A stretch of 64,000 nt of DNA from Bacteroidota bacterium (GCA_040388375.1 JAZKBU010000001.1:124001-188000), one strand, 5' to 3'. Shown: positions 26,290 through 35,922, counted from the first letter of the stretch. Numbers and translations: made by a program. The notes: generated from the letters alone by a model not told the origin.

Positions 26290-26656
26290 TGCTTGTATGT
26301 GTTTGAATAATGATTAATAAATCTTCGGGTATTTCCATTGGATGCAAAGGTGGAACATTTGCACCACCTGTATTGCCAACAGGTATTTTACCAACGAACG
26401 ATTTTACTCCACCAAAAATAAGCCTTGGAATTTGCCCAATTATTTCTTTACTGTTTTTTGTTTTTATTCCAAAAAGTAACATTTTCCAGTGGATAAATGA
26501 ATGTGCAAATGGGTACGGTTGACCAAGTATATGTGCTCTTTCCAAATGTTGCCAACTTTGCTGAAAATGATTTTGTTCAAAATCATTTTCAGCATCTGTT
26601 AGTTCTTTTTGGTAAAACGGTTTTAGTGCTAATGGCATTTTTGTGTAGAGTTTCAT
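26273..26656 (-). CDS. DUF3703 protein
   Basis: 127 residues, no signal peptide. ALKPFYQKELTDAENDF, WQHLERAHILGQPYPFAH and HWKMLLFG are the DUF3703 core; the tail has GKIPVGNTGGANVPPLHPM. Members occur in heavy-metal resistance clusters; function unknown. It overlaps the upstream M28 peptidase stop by 4 nt. Its last codons overlap the ATPase-start fragment. Confidence 0.82.
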   Translation of the reverse strand: MKLYTKMPLALKPFYQKELTDAENDFEQNHFQQSWQHLERAHILGQPYPFAHSFIHWKMLLFGIKTKNSKEIIGQIPRLIFGGVKSFVGKIPVGNTGGANVPPLHPMEIPEDLLIIIQTHTSNEITN

Positions 26657-27849
26657 ATCTTTATTATTTTAAGTGGTTTTTTTGATTGAGTACCACTAAT
26701 TAAAGTTAAAAAATAGGTACCTTGATTTAGACCTGATAAATTAAGAAAAGATAGATTAGAAATATCAGTAAAATTTAAAACTTTTTTACCTGTTACATCT
26801 GTTATTATCGCAGAATTGTATTTTATTTTTGATGTACTCAAGTTAAAAAAAAGTATATCTTCAACAGGATTTGGGTAAATAAATAATGGGTCTTCATATT
26901 CGATTTCTTTAGCACTTAATATGCCATTTGAATCTAAAGCTATATCCATAAGAGTAGCTATTGATAGTTGTACCATTTTGGAGTAATAAGGTATATTGAA
27001 TTTACTCAATGAGTCATTTATTTTATGCCAGTTAGGGTTAAAATCATCATTATATTCTTCATTGATTCCAATTGCTGTTAAATTTAAATCCCAAAATGAT
27101 TTGTGGTCGGTTGCAGGGTCTCCTGGGTTCACAATTTTATACTGCAACCCAATATTGTATAATTTTAATACATTCATGACCCTTTCAGATAGTAGATTTG
27201 AGTTTGAAATATTACGAGTATGTATTTCAATTAAGCTATCATTGTTTCCGTCCCAAGCAATCATGTCTAAATTTATATATCCCACAAAATCTCTTACATC
27301 ATCAGGTGGCCCAAATGCTCTACTCCCAAGTAAACCCTGTTCTTCTTCGTCCCAAAGTGCAAATTTAATTGTGTAAGGAAATTCAAATTGTGAAATAACT
27401 CTAGCAGCTTCTAATACTCCTGATGTTCCACTTGCATTATCATCAGCACCTGGATAATGAAATGCTGGATTTCCTGAGCCAACTGCGTCATAATGTCCAC
27501 CTAAAAGTATATATTTGTTAGATTTGTAACCTTTTTTAGCAGCTAATAAATTTTTGCCAGTTATGCTAAATTGCTGTGAATCTATGTTTAAATTCCAACT
27601 TTTAAATAATTGTTTAGCATATTGAAAGGCCAGTTCGTTACCTGAGGTTCCAGATAATCTTGATTTAATTGTGTCCTTTTCGTTTATTCCTTTCATTCCA
27701 GTCAAAACTTTGGTGTAATTCACTAAAGAGTCTGAATTAAATAAATTTAAAGCCTCTTGGATTTTTGAAATTTGGCTAAAGGAGTTAACCGAGAATATGA
27801 AATTACAAATAGTTATAGCAAAAATTTGTTTAAGTTTACTTGTGGTCAT
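26653..27849 (-). CDS. Secreted M28 aminopeptidase with T9SS sorting domain
   Basis: 398 residues. Signal peptide (IFAITICNFIFSVNSFSQ), then an M28 zinc peptidase domain with all ligand motifs: GGHYDA, GADDNASG, DEEEQG (catalytic Glu), NLDMIAWD and DHKSFW. The C-terminus from about 315 (FIYPNPVEDILFFNLS ... GTYFLTLISG) is a type A T9SS sorting domain. It is odd as a member of a metal-efflux operon; with DUF3703 it sits between two partial copies of the ATPase start, suggesting later insertion. Confidence 0.9.
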   Translation of the reverse strand: MTTSKLKQIFAITICNFIFSVNSFSQISKIQEALNLFNSDSLVNYTKVLTGMKGINEKDTIKSRLSGTSGNELAFQYAKQLFKSWNLNIDSQQFSITGKNLLAAKKGYKSNKYILLGGHYDAVGSGNPAFHYPGADDNASGTSGVLEAARVISQFEFPYTIKFALWDEEEQGLLGSRAFGPPDDVRDFVGYINLDMIAWDGNNDSLIEIHTRNISNSNLLSERVMNVLKLYNIGLQYKIVNPGDPATDHKSFWDLNLTAIGINEEYNDDFNPNWHKINDSLSKFNIPYYSKMVQLSIATLMDIALDSNGILSAKEIEYEDPLFIYPNPVEDILFFNLSTSKIKYNSAIITDVTGKKVLNFTDISNLSFLNLSGLNQGTYFLTLISGTQSKKPLKIIKI

Positions 27850-27997
27850 GTGCTCCTCCTTTATTATTAATTCCTAATAAAACAATTGGATCATGGTGTA
27901 TGTAAATGCCGATGATGGTTAAAACTTCTAAAGCTACTTTTGTTGTGATTGCGGAAAGAAGAAAAATAAATTTTTTGTCTTTGATTGGTAGTTTCAT
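27836..27997 (-). pseudogene. Longer fragment copy of the P-type ATPase 5' end (53 codons)
   Basis: Reads MKLPIKDKKFIFLLSAITTK, then VALEVLTIIGIYI. The first 33 residues closely match the N-terminus of the ATPase at 25535. It then diverges to a short His-containing tail (GGAHDHK) and stops 14 nt inside the peptidase gene. Probably a truncated duplicate, though a short membrane peptide could still be made. Confidence 0.65.
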
Positions 27998-28031
27998 TGT
28001 TTGTAATTTTTTGTTTAACTTATAAATAATT

Positions 28032-28640
28032 TTAACAGCAATCTTTTCCTGTTTGAATAGAAGGACATTTTACTGTGCCATAACTGCAATAAACACAACA
28101 GTCGCCTTGTTTCGGTTTTAAAATCTTTTTACAGTTTTCACATTCATAAAAAAACTGGCAGGCATCTGTTGGCATCATTTCTTTTTTCTTGTGTCCGCAG
28201 TTTGGGCAAGTAATTTCACTTTCAAGTTCCACTGTCTTACCATCAATAACCTTGCAAGTGTCGCAAGAGCCGTGAAGTTTGTTACGTTTGTAATTCCAAA
28301 GTGTGGCGACAAACAAGCCGAACATTCCTGCATACAAAAAGTAAGTCCAGTGGTCGGAGTTGTTGAAATGATAGCCATAGAAAACTAAAAGTCCGCTTGG
28401 AATTGCAACAAACAACGGATAAGTGCAACGATGTTTGCGATACGAAAAGTAAAGCCCTGCCACGGAAACTAAAACCATTGCCTGAAAAATCCACATTGTC
28501 CATCCTCCAAAAAGTTCGGCACTTCCAAAACCTAATGCTGATGCGACAAACGCAAATAATGGAAAACAGCAAGGAGAAAGTAATGCAGTAAGAAACAGCC
28601 CTGCTGTTCCGAATTTGTCTATGTTGTTAGTAAGTTTCAT
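28032..28640 (-). CDS. MerC-like membrane protein with C-terminal Cys-rich zinc-ribbon domain
   Basis: 202 residues. Four membrane segments in about 1-125 with LLSPCCFPLFAFVAS, the CC pair typical of MerC mercury-uptake proteins. The C-terminal soluble part has CPNCGHKK, CENCKK and GDCCVYCSYG, a GDCC-type metal-binding motif common in Bacteroidota. It likely binds or transports a thiophilic metal. First gene before the CzcB gene's downstream side in the operon (starts 11 nt after the adaptor stop). Confidence 0.78.
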   Translation of the reverse strand: MKLTNNIDKFGTAGLFLTALLSPCCFPLFAFVASALGFGSAELFGGWTMWIFQAMVLVSVAGLYFSYRKHRCTYPLFVAIPSGLLVFYGYHFNNSDHWTYFLYAGMFGLFVATLWNYKRNKLHGSCDTCKVIDGKTVELESEITCPNCGHKKKEMMPTDACQFFYECENCKKILKPKQGDCCVYCSYGTVKCPSIQTGKDCC

Positions 28641-28651
28641 TTTCGTAAATT

Positions 28652-29926
28652 TTAATGTGCGTGTGCTTCGCCTTTGTTATTCATTTTAGCCAAAATGAAA
28701 AATGCTCCATTTACAACTACCTTGCTGTTGGCAGGAATTTCTTTGAGCAAAGTAATTTCACTGTAACCTACATCGGTTGTGCCTTTGCGAACTGGAATTT
28801 TTTCAAAAGTTGTTCCTTCTTCTTTGTGTTTAGGTTCTTCTTTTTCACTATGCTGATGTCCGCTTTCATCGTGTTTGTGTTCGGCTGTTTCAGCTTCGCT
28901 GTGGTGTTCTTCTTCGCTATGAGCATCGGTAACAATAAAAATATAGTCCTGCCCTTCGTGGTTTACAATGGCGTTGGTAGGCACGGCATCAACGGTGGCA
29001 TTTTCTAAACTTACCAATGCTGTTATGCTCATTCCGTCAATCAATCCTTGTTTGTTGCCTTTTACCATTGCGTGAACAGCAACAGCTTTGGTGTTTTGCT
29101 CAAAGGTGTTACTAATGGCGTAAACATCTGCATCATATTCTTTGCCAGGATTATTGGTAAGGGTAAAATGTATTGTTTGCCCAACTTTTAGTTTTTGCAA
29201 ATCTTTTTCATACACATACAAATCCAAATGCAGTTGGCTGTTGTCCACTATTTCGGCAATGGGGTTGTTTGCATCTACATAGCTGCCGATGTTTACCATT
29301 ACATTGCTTATTGTGCCGTTTATGGGGCTTGAAATATTTACAACTGATTGGATATTTTCGCTTGTGAGTGAAGCGGTTTTGATACCAATAAGTTCTAACT
29401 GCTTTTGCAAACTCGCTTTTCGGGCTTTCAAAGTTTTCAGTTCTGCATCGGCTGACTGCAAATTTTTCAATGCTCCTGCATTGCCTTGTTGCAATTCTTT
29501 TTGTCGGGCAAATTCCAATTGTGCCAACTCTGTTTTTGAAGAAACACTTAAAAATTCCTCTTGCATTGTGATAAAAGAATTGTTTGAAATGGTGGCAATG
29601 GTTTGTCCTTTGCTCACCGAATTACCTGTTTGAATCAAAATAGATTTTATTACACCGCCCAATGATGCTGTGGCGTTTGCCATGTTTTGATTTGGCACTT
29701 TTAATAATCCATTAGCTTTTAACGAAGCGGTTAATTGTTTTTTCTCGATGCTGCCCAACTCTATTTTTATAGATTTCATTTGCTCGGCTGTAAGCATTGC
29801 CGTGTTGGTGTTTTCGTGTTCATCGTGATGCTCTGTTTCTTCTTCCTTCGTTTCGGTTTTATTGCTAGTGCAGGATGCAAATACTATGGATATTGCAATG
29901 GCTGCTATGAAGATTAATTTTTTCAT
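28652..29926 (-). CDS. czcB: CzcB-type RND efflux periplasmic adaptor
   Basis: 424 residues. Lipoprotein signal (VFASCTS, Cys at about 19). Membrane-fusion protein order: barrel-sandwich half (VKSILIQTGNSVSKGQTIAT), alpha-helical hairpin (about 125-185), second half (SPINGTISNVMVNIGSYVDA) and beta-barrel. A His-rich segment near residues 345-375 (EEHHSEAETAEHKHDESGHQ) probably binds metal. It links the CzcA pump to its outer-membrane channel. The start lies 11 nt after the czcA stop. Confidence 0.92.
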   Translation of the reverse strand: MKKLIFIAAIAISIVFASCTSNKTETKEEETEHHDEHENTNTAMLTAEQMKSIKIELGSIEKKQLTASLKANGLLKVPNQNMANATASLGGVIKSILIQTGNSVSKGQTIATISNNSFITMQEEFLSVSSKTELAQLEFARQKELQQGNAGALKNLQSADAELKTLKARKASLQKQLELIGIKTASLTSENIQSVVNISSPINGTISNVMVNIGSYVDANNPIAEIVDNSQLHLDLYVYEKDLQKLKVGQTIHFTLTNNPGKEYDADVYAISNTFEQNTKAVAVHAMVKGNKQGLIDGMSITALVSLENATVDAVPTNAIVNHEGQDYIFIVTDAHSEEEHHSEAETAEHKHDESGHQHSEKEEPKHKEEGTTFEKIPVRKGTTDVGYSEITLLKEIPANSKVVVNGAFFILAKMNNKGEAHAH

Positions 29927-29937
29927 TTTTCTAAAAT

Positions 29938-32900
29938 TTATTTGTTGATTAAGAAATTGATGTTGATGATTGATTGATTGATTTGATTGATGGATTGCAG
30001 ATAACTTAACTGCACATCGGTAGCTGTTTGTAATGCTTGTAAATACTCAATGTAACCAATGTCGCCACTTTTAAAGCCAACCTTTGCTGTGCTGATAATT
30101 ATTTCGGCATTGGGCAAAGCAGTTGATTTGTAATAGTTGTATTGCGACAAATTCTGGTTGTATTGCTGAAAGGCATTTTGCAACTGGTTTTGTAAAATCA
30201 GTTTTCCGTTGTCTGCTTCTTTCTGTAAAGCTTGTTGTTTATAATTAAGCGATTTTATTTTAGAAGCAGTATTGAAAAAAGTAAGTGGAACACTTACCCC
30301 TACATTAAAACCTTGAAAGCGTTTGCTACCGTCAAAATTTACATCTGCTCCATTGATGTTTTGCACTCCGATTAACGACTGGTTGAAATAACCCACATTA
30401 AAATCGGGCAATGTAGAAGCCGTTTCTAACTTTTTGTTTTGTTCTGCAATTACTGATTGCTGATACAATACTTTAAGCGATGGATTATTTGCAATTAGGG
30501 TTGTGTCAAACGAACTGCTTAAAACAAGCGGTTGCCAATTTTCATTTACGGTTATTGTAAAATCTTCGCTTGTATTCATTAGTGTTTTAAGGGAATTGTA
30601 AGCCGTTGCAAAATCTGTTTCGTTTTGTTTGAGCAACTGTGAAAGTTGTCCCCGCTTGGTTTCGGCTGTGGTTTTCTCCAACAAATTTGTTTCACCTGTT
30701 TTGTATCGCAATGCTGCTGCACTCACAAAATCATTATACAAACTGTCTAAAGATTGCAGTTGCTTTTTAGTTGTTTGAAAATACTGCAACTGATAAAACC
30801 AATATTGAACCTGTGCTTTTATTTCGTTGGCTGTGGCTTGCTGTTGCAATTGGCTACCTTGCAACTCTGCTTTATACAAACTTGATTTTGCGGAATAGTA
30901 AGTAGGGAATGGAATACTTTGCGAAACCTGAAAAGCCTTGTCCTGATTAATGCTGTTGTATTGCCCAAACTGGAAATTGACATTTGTTTTAGGTAATTCA
31001 AACACTGATTTTTTCAAGATGGTAGAAGATTGTACATTGAGTTGTTGCGATTGTAATTCCAAATTGTTTTTCAACGCTGTGCTTATTGCATCATCAACCG
31101 AAATGGTTTTTTCAGCAGGTGTTTGAGCATTGGCAGTATTGAATGAAAGCAACGCAAAAACTAAAATAGCTGTTGTATAAATTTTGCTTTTTGACTTTCC
31201 AATTTTAGAGAACATTAAATATAACAATGGCAAAACAAAAAGTGTAAGGAAAGTAGCTGAAAGCAAGCCCCCAATTACAACGGTTGCCAAAGGTTTTTGC
31301 ACTTCTGCTCCAGCACCGTGCGAAAGTGCCATTGGCAAGAAACCAAGAGATGCAACGGTGGCAGTCATTAGCACAGGTCGCAAACGGATTTTTGTTCCTT
31401 CTTTTATGCGTTCTAAAATGTCCGTCATACCGTCTTTTTCTAATTGATTAAAAGTTCCAATCAGCACTATTCCGTTTAAGACTGCTACACCAAACAAAGC
31501 AATAAAACCGATACCTGCCGAAATGCTGAAAGGCATATCACGAATGAGCAAAGCGAATACACCACCAATTGCACTCATTGGAATGGCGGTATAAATTAGA
31601 GCTGCCTGTTTTACTGAACTGAACGTGAAATAGAGCAACATAAAAATGAGTGCTAAAGCTACTGGCAAAGCAATCATTAGTCGCTTGGATGCTGCTTGTA
31701 GGTTTTCAAATGTTCCTCCATAGGTGTAATAATAACCTTCCGGTAATTTTACTTTTTCATTCAGTTCTTTTTGTATGTCGGTAACTACACTTTCTACATC
31801 TCTGCCTTTGATGTTGAAGCCCACCACTATTCTACGTTTGCCATCTTCACGGCTAATTTGTGCAGGCCCCAATTCCATTTTGATTTCTGCAACTTGGGAT
31901 AATGGAATTTGCGTTCCGTTGGTAGTTGGGATATACAAATGGCTCACATCGTCAATGTTGTTGCGGTGTGTGCTGTCAAGACGAACTACTAATTCAAATT
32001 TGCGTTCGTTTTCATATACAACTCCTGCACTTCCTCCAGCAAAAGAAGTAGAAACAATGTGGTTGATGTCCTCAATATTCAACCCGTAATTGGCAATTTG
32101 AGAACGATTGTATTTGATTACGATTTGCGGAAGTCCTGCCACTCGTTCAACACTTGGTTCTGTTGCACCGTCCACACTTTGCACAACTGAATTTACTTTA
32201 TTGGCATAGTTTAAAAGTGTGTCCATATTTTCACCAAATATTTTTACTGCAACGTCTTGGCGAATACCTGTCATCAATTCATTAAACCGCATTTGTATGG
32301 GTTGGTTCTTTTCAAAGAATACCCCAGGGATTGTGTTTAATCTTTCTTCAAACTCTTCTGCCAATTCATCATAAGAAACATCACGTTTCCATTCGCTTTG
32401 TGGTTTCAAAATTATCATCATATCCGTTGCTTCGGGTGGCATTGGGTCGGTGGGAACTTCGGCAGCACCTGTTTTGCCAACTACCATTTTTACCTCGTCA
32501 AATTCTTTGATAAGTCTTGATGCTTGCATTGAGGTTTCTAAACTTTGTGAAAGTGATGTGCCTTGCGGTAATATGCAATGAAAAGCAAAATCGCCTTCCT
32601 GTAAGGTTGGGATAAATTCACCGCCCATTCTTGAAAACAGGAACACGGAAACCACAAATACGGCAACTGTTACACCTACAATTACTTTTTTGAAACGGAT
32701 TGCTTTTTCCAAAAGTGGTGCATAAATGCGTTGGAAAAAGTTCATCATTCTATCGCTCAATGTTTTCTTGTGCGAAACGTTTTTAGAAAGGAACGCTGCA
32801 CACATCATTGGAATATAGGTAAGTGATAAAATCAACGCCCCAATAATGGCGAAAGAAACCGTTTGAGCCATTGGGCTAAACATTTTGCCCTCGATACCTA

Positions 32901-34299
32901 CCAAGGTAAGAATTGGAATGTAAACAATAAGGATAATTATTTCTCCAAAAGCGGCACTGCTTCGGATTTTAGATGCGGAAACGAAAACTTCATTATCCAT
33001 TTCTGATTGTGAAAGTTTGCCGATGGCTTTTCGCATTCCTAAATGGTGCAAAGTGGCTTCTACAATAATTACTGCACCGTCCACAATTAGACCAAAGTCA
33101 ATTGCTCCTAAGCTCATTAGGTTTGCACTTACGCCAAATACATTCATTAAGCCCAATGCAAACAACATTGATAAAGGAATGGCAGAAGCTACAATCAATC
33201 CTGCACGAAGATTTCCAAGAAACAAAACCAAAACGAAGATTACTATTAATGCTCCTTCAATCAGGTTTTTCTCAACTGTGCTGATAGCACGGTTTACCAA
33301 ATCTGTTCTGTCTAAGTAGGGTTCAATTACTACATCTTTTGGCAATGATTTTTGAATGGTTGCCATTTTATCTTTAATACGGCTTACCACATCGGCACTA
33401 TTTGCACCTTTCAGCATCATTACAACTCCACCTACTGCATCTACTTCACCGTTGTAAGTCATTGCACCATATCGCACGGCACTACCTAAATGCACTTCGG
33501 CAACATCTTTTATTAAAATAGGAATGCCATTAGGATTTGTCTTTACCACAATGTTTTTGATGTCGTCAAACGAACCAATCAAACCAACTCCACGAATAAA
33601 ATAGGCATTTGGCTTTTTGTCAATGTAAGCCCCGCCTGTATTTTCGTTGTTCTTTTCTAAGGCGGTAAAAATCTCTGGAATGGTTATTCCCATTGCAATA
33701 AGTCTGTCGGGGTTTACGGCAACTTCATATTGTTTGAGTTGTCCGCCAAAACTATTCACCTCTGCAATACCGGGTGTTCCATAAAGTTGTCGGGCAACAA
33801 TCCAGTCTTGCATTGTCCGCAAGTCCATAGCGGTATATTTGCTTTCGCTGCCTTTTTTTGGATGAATGATGTATTGATACACTTCTCCCAAACCTGTGCT
33901 AACGGGTGCTAATTCGGGTGTGCCAACACCTTTGGGGATTTTGGTTTCGGCTTCCTTTAGTCGTTCGTTAATCAGTTGTCGGGCAAAGTAGATGTCCACT
34001 TTATCGTCAAACACAACGGTAATTACAGAAAGTCCGAAACGGGAAATGCTTCGCAACTCTTCCAAGTCGGGAAGGTTTGCAATGCTTTGTTCGATGGGGT
34101 AAGTTACCAACTGTTCAACCTCTTGTCCTGCAAGGGTTGGGCAAACCGTAATGATTTGCACTTGGTTATTGGTGATGTCGGGAACTGCATCAATAGGCAG
34201 TTTTGTTGCACTCCACACTCCCCAAACAATGAGTGTAAGTGTCATCAATGCGATGAAGAATTTGTTTTTTATGCTGAACGCAATTATTTTGTCTAACAT
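29938..34299 (-). CDS. czcA: CzcA/CusA-type RND pump fused to TolC-like outer-membrane factor
   Basis: 1453 residues from the ATG at 34299 (MLDKIIAFSIKNKF); ten more codons upstream are open. Residues 1 to about 1040 are a heavy-metal-efflux RND pump: PDITNNQVQIITVCPTLAGQ, membrane segment 4 with GAIDFGLIVDGAVIIVEA (proton-relay Asp), and a second set of six membrane segments. After a signal-like segment (TTAILVFALLSFNTANAQ) residues about 1070-1453 form a TolC/CzcC outer-membrane factor. Such fusions occur in Bacteroidota and need cleavage at the internal signal. It expels divalent or monovalent metal ions from the periplasm. Confidence 0.93.
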   Translation of the reverse strand: MLDKIIAFSIKNKFFIALMTLTLIVWGVWSATKLPIDAVPDITNNQVQIITVCPTLAGQEVEQLVTYPIEQSIANLPDLEELRSISRFGLSVITVVFDDKVDIYFARQLINERLKEAETKIPKGVGTPELAPVSTGLGEVYQYIIHPKKGSESKYTAMDLRTMQDWIVARQLYGTPGIAEVNSFGGQLKQYEVAVNPDRLIAMGITIPEIFTALEKNNENTGGAYIDKKPNAYFIRGVGLIGSFDDIKNIVVKTNPNGIPILIKDVAEVHLGSAVRYGAMTYNGEVDAVGGVVMMLKGANSADVVSRIKDKMATIQKSLPKDVVIEPYLDRTDLVNRAISTVEKNLIEGALIVIFVLVLFLGNLRAGLIVASAIPLSMLFALGLMNVFGVSANLMSLGAIDFGLIVDGAVIIVEATLHHLGMRKAIGKLSQSEMDNEVFVSASKIRSSAAFGEIIILIVYIPILTLVGIEGKMFSPMAQTVSFAIIGALILSLTYIPMMCAAFLSKNVSHKKTLSDRMMNFFQRIYAPLLEKAIRFKKVIVGVTVAVFVVSVFLFSRMGGEFIPTLQEGDFAFHCILPQGTSLSQSLETSMQASRLIKEFDEVKMVVGKTGAAEVPTDPMPPEATDMMIILKPQSEWKRDVSYDELAEEFEERLNTIPGVFFEKNQPIQMRFNELMTGIRQDVAVKIFGENMDTLLNYANKVNSVVQSVDGATEPSVERVAGLPQIVIKYNRSQIANYGLNIEDINHIVSTSFAGGSAGVVYENERKFELVVRLDSTHRNNIDDVSHLYIPTTNGTQIPLSQVAEIKMELGPAQISREDGKRRIVVGFNIKGRDVESVVTDIQKELNEKVKLPEGYYYTYGGTFENLQAASKRLMIALPVALALIFMLLYFTFSSVKQAALIYTAIPMSAIGGVFALLIRDMPFSISAGIGFIALFGVAVLNGIVLIGTFNQLEKDGMTDILERIKEGTKIRLRPVLMTATVASLGFLPMALSHGAGAEVQKPLATVVIGGLLSATFLTLFVLPLLYLMFSKIGKSKSKIYTTAILVFALLSFNTANAQTPAEKTISVDDAISTALKNNLELQSQQLNVQSSTILKKSVFELPKTNVNFQFGQYNSINQDKAFQVSQSIPFPTYYSAKSSLYKAELQGSQLQQQATANEIKAQVQYWFYQLQYFQTTKKQLQSLDSLYNDFVSAAALRYKTGETNLLEKTTAETKRGQLSQLLKQNETDFATAYNSLKTLMNTSEDFTITVNENWQPLVLSSSFDTTLIANNPSLKVLYQQSVIAEQNKKLETASTLPDFNVGYFNQSLIGVQNINGADVNFDGSKRFQGFNVGVSVPLTFFNTASKIKSLNYKQQALQKEADNGKLILQNQLQNAFQQYNQNLSQYNYYKSTALPNAEIIISTAKVGFKSGDIGYIEYLQALQTATDVQLSYLQSINQINQSIININFLINK

Positions 34300-34333
34300 T
34301 TTTTTAATCAGTTTAATGAATGAATACACGATT

Positions 34334-34388
34334 ACTTGCGGTGCGTTAGCACCGTAAGTAGGTTTGTTTTGTTCCGCGTTAGCGGAAC
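34334..34388. repeat. Two tandem GTTA-loop hairpins before czcA
   Basis: ACTTGCGGTGC-GTTA-GCACCGTAAGT (34334-34359) and GTTCCGC-GTTA-GCGGAAC (34371-34388), separated by 11 nt, fill the gap between the DUF6660 gene and czcA. In the operon transcript they would form two stable tetraloop hairpins that could modulate read-through or mRNA stability. Confidence 0.6.
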
Positions 34389-34400
34389 ATCAGAAATTCA

Positions 34401-34724
34401 TTAACTGATTTTTGGCGGTTGCCAAATAGACAAATACACTTCTGAAACGAAGGAAGCGTTGTAAACTGGGAATTTTTCTAATGAAACAGGAACGTGAAGC
34501 GATAAGCTGTAATGCGAAAATGGACTGCTAAAAGATTGTCCGCAGCAAGCACACATACAAAAAGGTGAGCAATTCTCGGTGTCGTTGTCGTGGTCGGAAT
34601 GGTCGGTTGTGGCAAATGTGGTTTGTTCTCCACTCGGATATTTACAGTCGTCCTTGTCGCTGCACGGCATAACCGCCAAAGCCAACAAGTAAAAACTAAA
34701 TAAGAGTGTCAAAACTTTTTTCAC
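34401..34724 (-). CDS. DUF6660-like small Cys/His-rich exported protein
   Basis: 107 residues with a signal peptide (KVLTLLFSFYLLALAVMPCSD) and clustered ligands: CSDKDDCKY, TTDHSDHDND and CSPFCMCACCGQ. Small proteins of this kind precede CzcCBA-type pumps in Bacteroidota and probably bind the pumped metal in the periplasm. It is the first gene of the efflux operon. Confidence 0.75.
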   Translation of the reverse strand: MKKVLTLLFSFYLLALAVMPCSDKDDCKYPSGEQTTFATTDHSDHDNDTENCSPFCMCACCGQSFSSPFSHYSLSLHVPVSLEKFPVYNASFVSEVYLSIWQPPKIS

Positions 34725-34949
34725 GGGGCAAATGTAAGGAAAAAATTTGTCGGTTTAGCACAAAACTGTCGGGTGGCACTGGTGCGATAGGGCAAAATAA
34801 AATGTGCTGCAAAAGCGGGTCTGCTTGTGGGTGGCTTTGCAGCTCTTTTTATTTTGCGAAGGGATAGCCAAACGGCTTTGCCGAAAATTGCATTGTCGGT
34901 CAGTTTATGTCGGTCGGTTAATGGTCGCACTGTCGGGTTTTAGGGTTGC
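34725..34949. other. Leader of the metal-efflux unit, no gene
   Basis: Non-coding, rich in TGTCGG motifs. It ends at AGGGTTGCTGATAAC (34942-34956), the inverted partner of the sequence after E5, and probably carries the promoter of the leftward efflux operon. No clean -33/-7 pair found. Confidence 0.4.
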
Positions 34950-35082
34950 TGATAACGTTTTGCAGATTTGCGATGGGCGGGATTTTTAGCACAAATGTTT
35001 ATGCGGAGCACAAAACTTTCGGCTACCACTAAACTGTCTGCGGAGAACGAAACCCCGCCTATTGCAAATGTGCTGTTATGTG
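34950..35082. repeat. E6: attC-like palindrome
   Basis: Left core CTGATAAC, spacer GTTTT (34957-34961), arm GCAGATTTGCGATGGGCGGG pairing with CCCGCCTATTGCAAATGTGC, single T (35074), right core GTTATGTG. The loop holds TTTATGCGGAGCAC and CTGCGGAGAACG. Confidence 0.8.
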
Positions 35083-35094
35083 CTGCCCTTCTTC

Positions 35095-35418
35095 TCATTG
35101 TCGTGGTGCGTAATAAATAATGCAAACACCTAACAACGCAATGGATGCTCCAATGATGTCGTATTTGTCTGGCGTGTAATTGTCAAACTTATAAGCCCAA
35201 AGCAATGACATTACAATAAAAATTCCTCCGTAAGTTGCATATACTCTTGCAAAGTTTGCTGTCTGCCAAGTCGCAACAACACCATAAAGAACAAGAATAA
35301 TAGCACCTACAAGTCCATACCAAAGTGGTTTACCTTCCTTGAGCCAAAGCCACATTAAGTATCCACCACCTATTTCACAAAGGCCAGCAAGAAGAAAAAT
35401 TGGGATTGATTGTATCAT
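35095..35418 (-). CDS. YnfA/UPF0060 family small membrane protein
   Basis: 107 residues with four membrane segments; AGLCEIGGGYLMWLWLKEGK, LVGAIILVLYGVVATWQ, RVYATYGGIFIVMSLLWA and DIIGASIALLGVCII match UPF0060. The fold resembles small multidrug-resistance transporters. Follows the lipoprotein gene by 12 nt; the pair forms one unit between E6 and E7. Confidence 0.93.
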   Translation of the reverse strand: MIQSIPIFLLAGLCEIGGGYLMWLWLKEGKPLWYGLVGAIILVLYGVVATWQTANFARVYATYGGIFIVMSLLWAYKFDNYTPDKYDIIGASIALLGVCIIYYAPRQ

Positions 35419-35430
35419 AGTCGTTGAATA

Positions 35431-35865
35431 TTAAAGTCCAAGTTCAGTTGAAATAAAATCTTTTGCTCCGTCTGCACCTGTCAACTCTAACCACGCTTCA
35501 CTTTTGTCGCCACTTATGGAAAGATTGAAAGTAAAGAAGTCGCAACATTCTCTTTCTGTTTTAATAAATTCGGTCAGTTCGTCAAGCATTTTGTCTGTGC
35601 CGGGAAACTTAAAAGCATAACCGTCTTTAAGTTCTTTCTTCTCCGTCATTTGTTCTTTTAAACTGGCAAGAACTGTCTCTTTACGTTTTTGAAGTTCGGG
35701 AGTTGTCAGCTTACAAGAAAGTTCGCCTGATTTACTTTTTGCTTTGCAGTCGTCTGAACAAACTGAAGTCGCTTTATTATCTGTTGTCATTTTGGTGTCT
35801 GCTGAATTGTTGCAACTTGAAATTGTCAAAGCTGTCAACGTGATTAAAATTATAGTTCGTGTCAT
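35431..35865 (-). CDS. Lipoprotein with ECC...WLELTG motif, unknown
   Basis: 144 residues, lipobox TISSC (Cys about 18). The region TERECCDFFTFNLSISGD ... AWLELTGADGAKDFI matches a widespread family of unknown function whose CC pair suggests metal binding. An additional CSDDCKAKS and SCKLT lie near the N-terminus. Co-transcribed with the YnfA-like gene. Confidence 0.65.
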   Translation of the reverse strand: MTRTIILITLTALTISSCNNSADTKMTTDNKATSVCSDDCKAKSKSGELSCKLTTPELQKRKETVLASLKEQMTEKKELKDGYAFKFPGTDKMLDELTEFIKTERECCDFFTFNLSISGDKSEAWLELTGADGAKDFISTELGL

Positions 35866-35922
35866 TTGTCAAAGTTATTTTTTTCTGTCGTTCGATGTTT
35901 GCACTGTCGTCTGTTAGGGTTG
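35866..35922. other. Leader of the YnfA unit
   Basis: Short non-coding leader ending AGGGTTGCACATAAC (35916-35930), inverted partner of GTTATGTGCTGCCCT after E6. It shares ACTGTCG and AGGGTTGC with the leader of the efflux unit. Confidence 0.45.
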
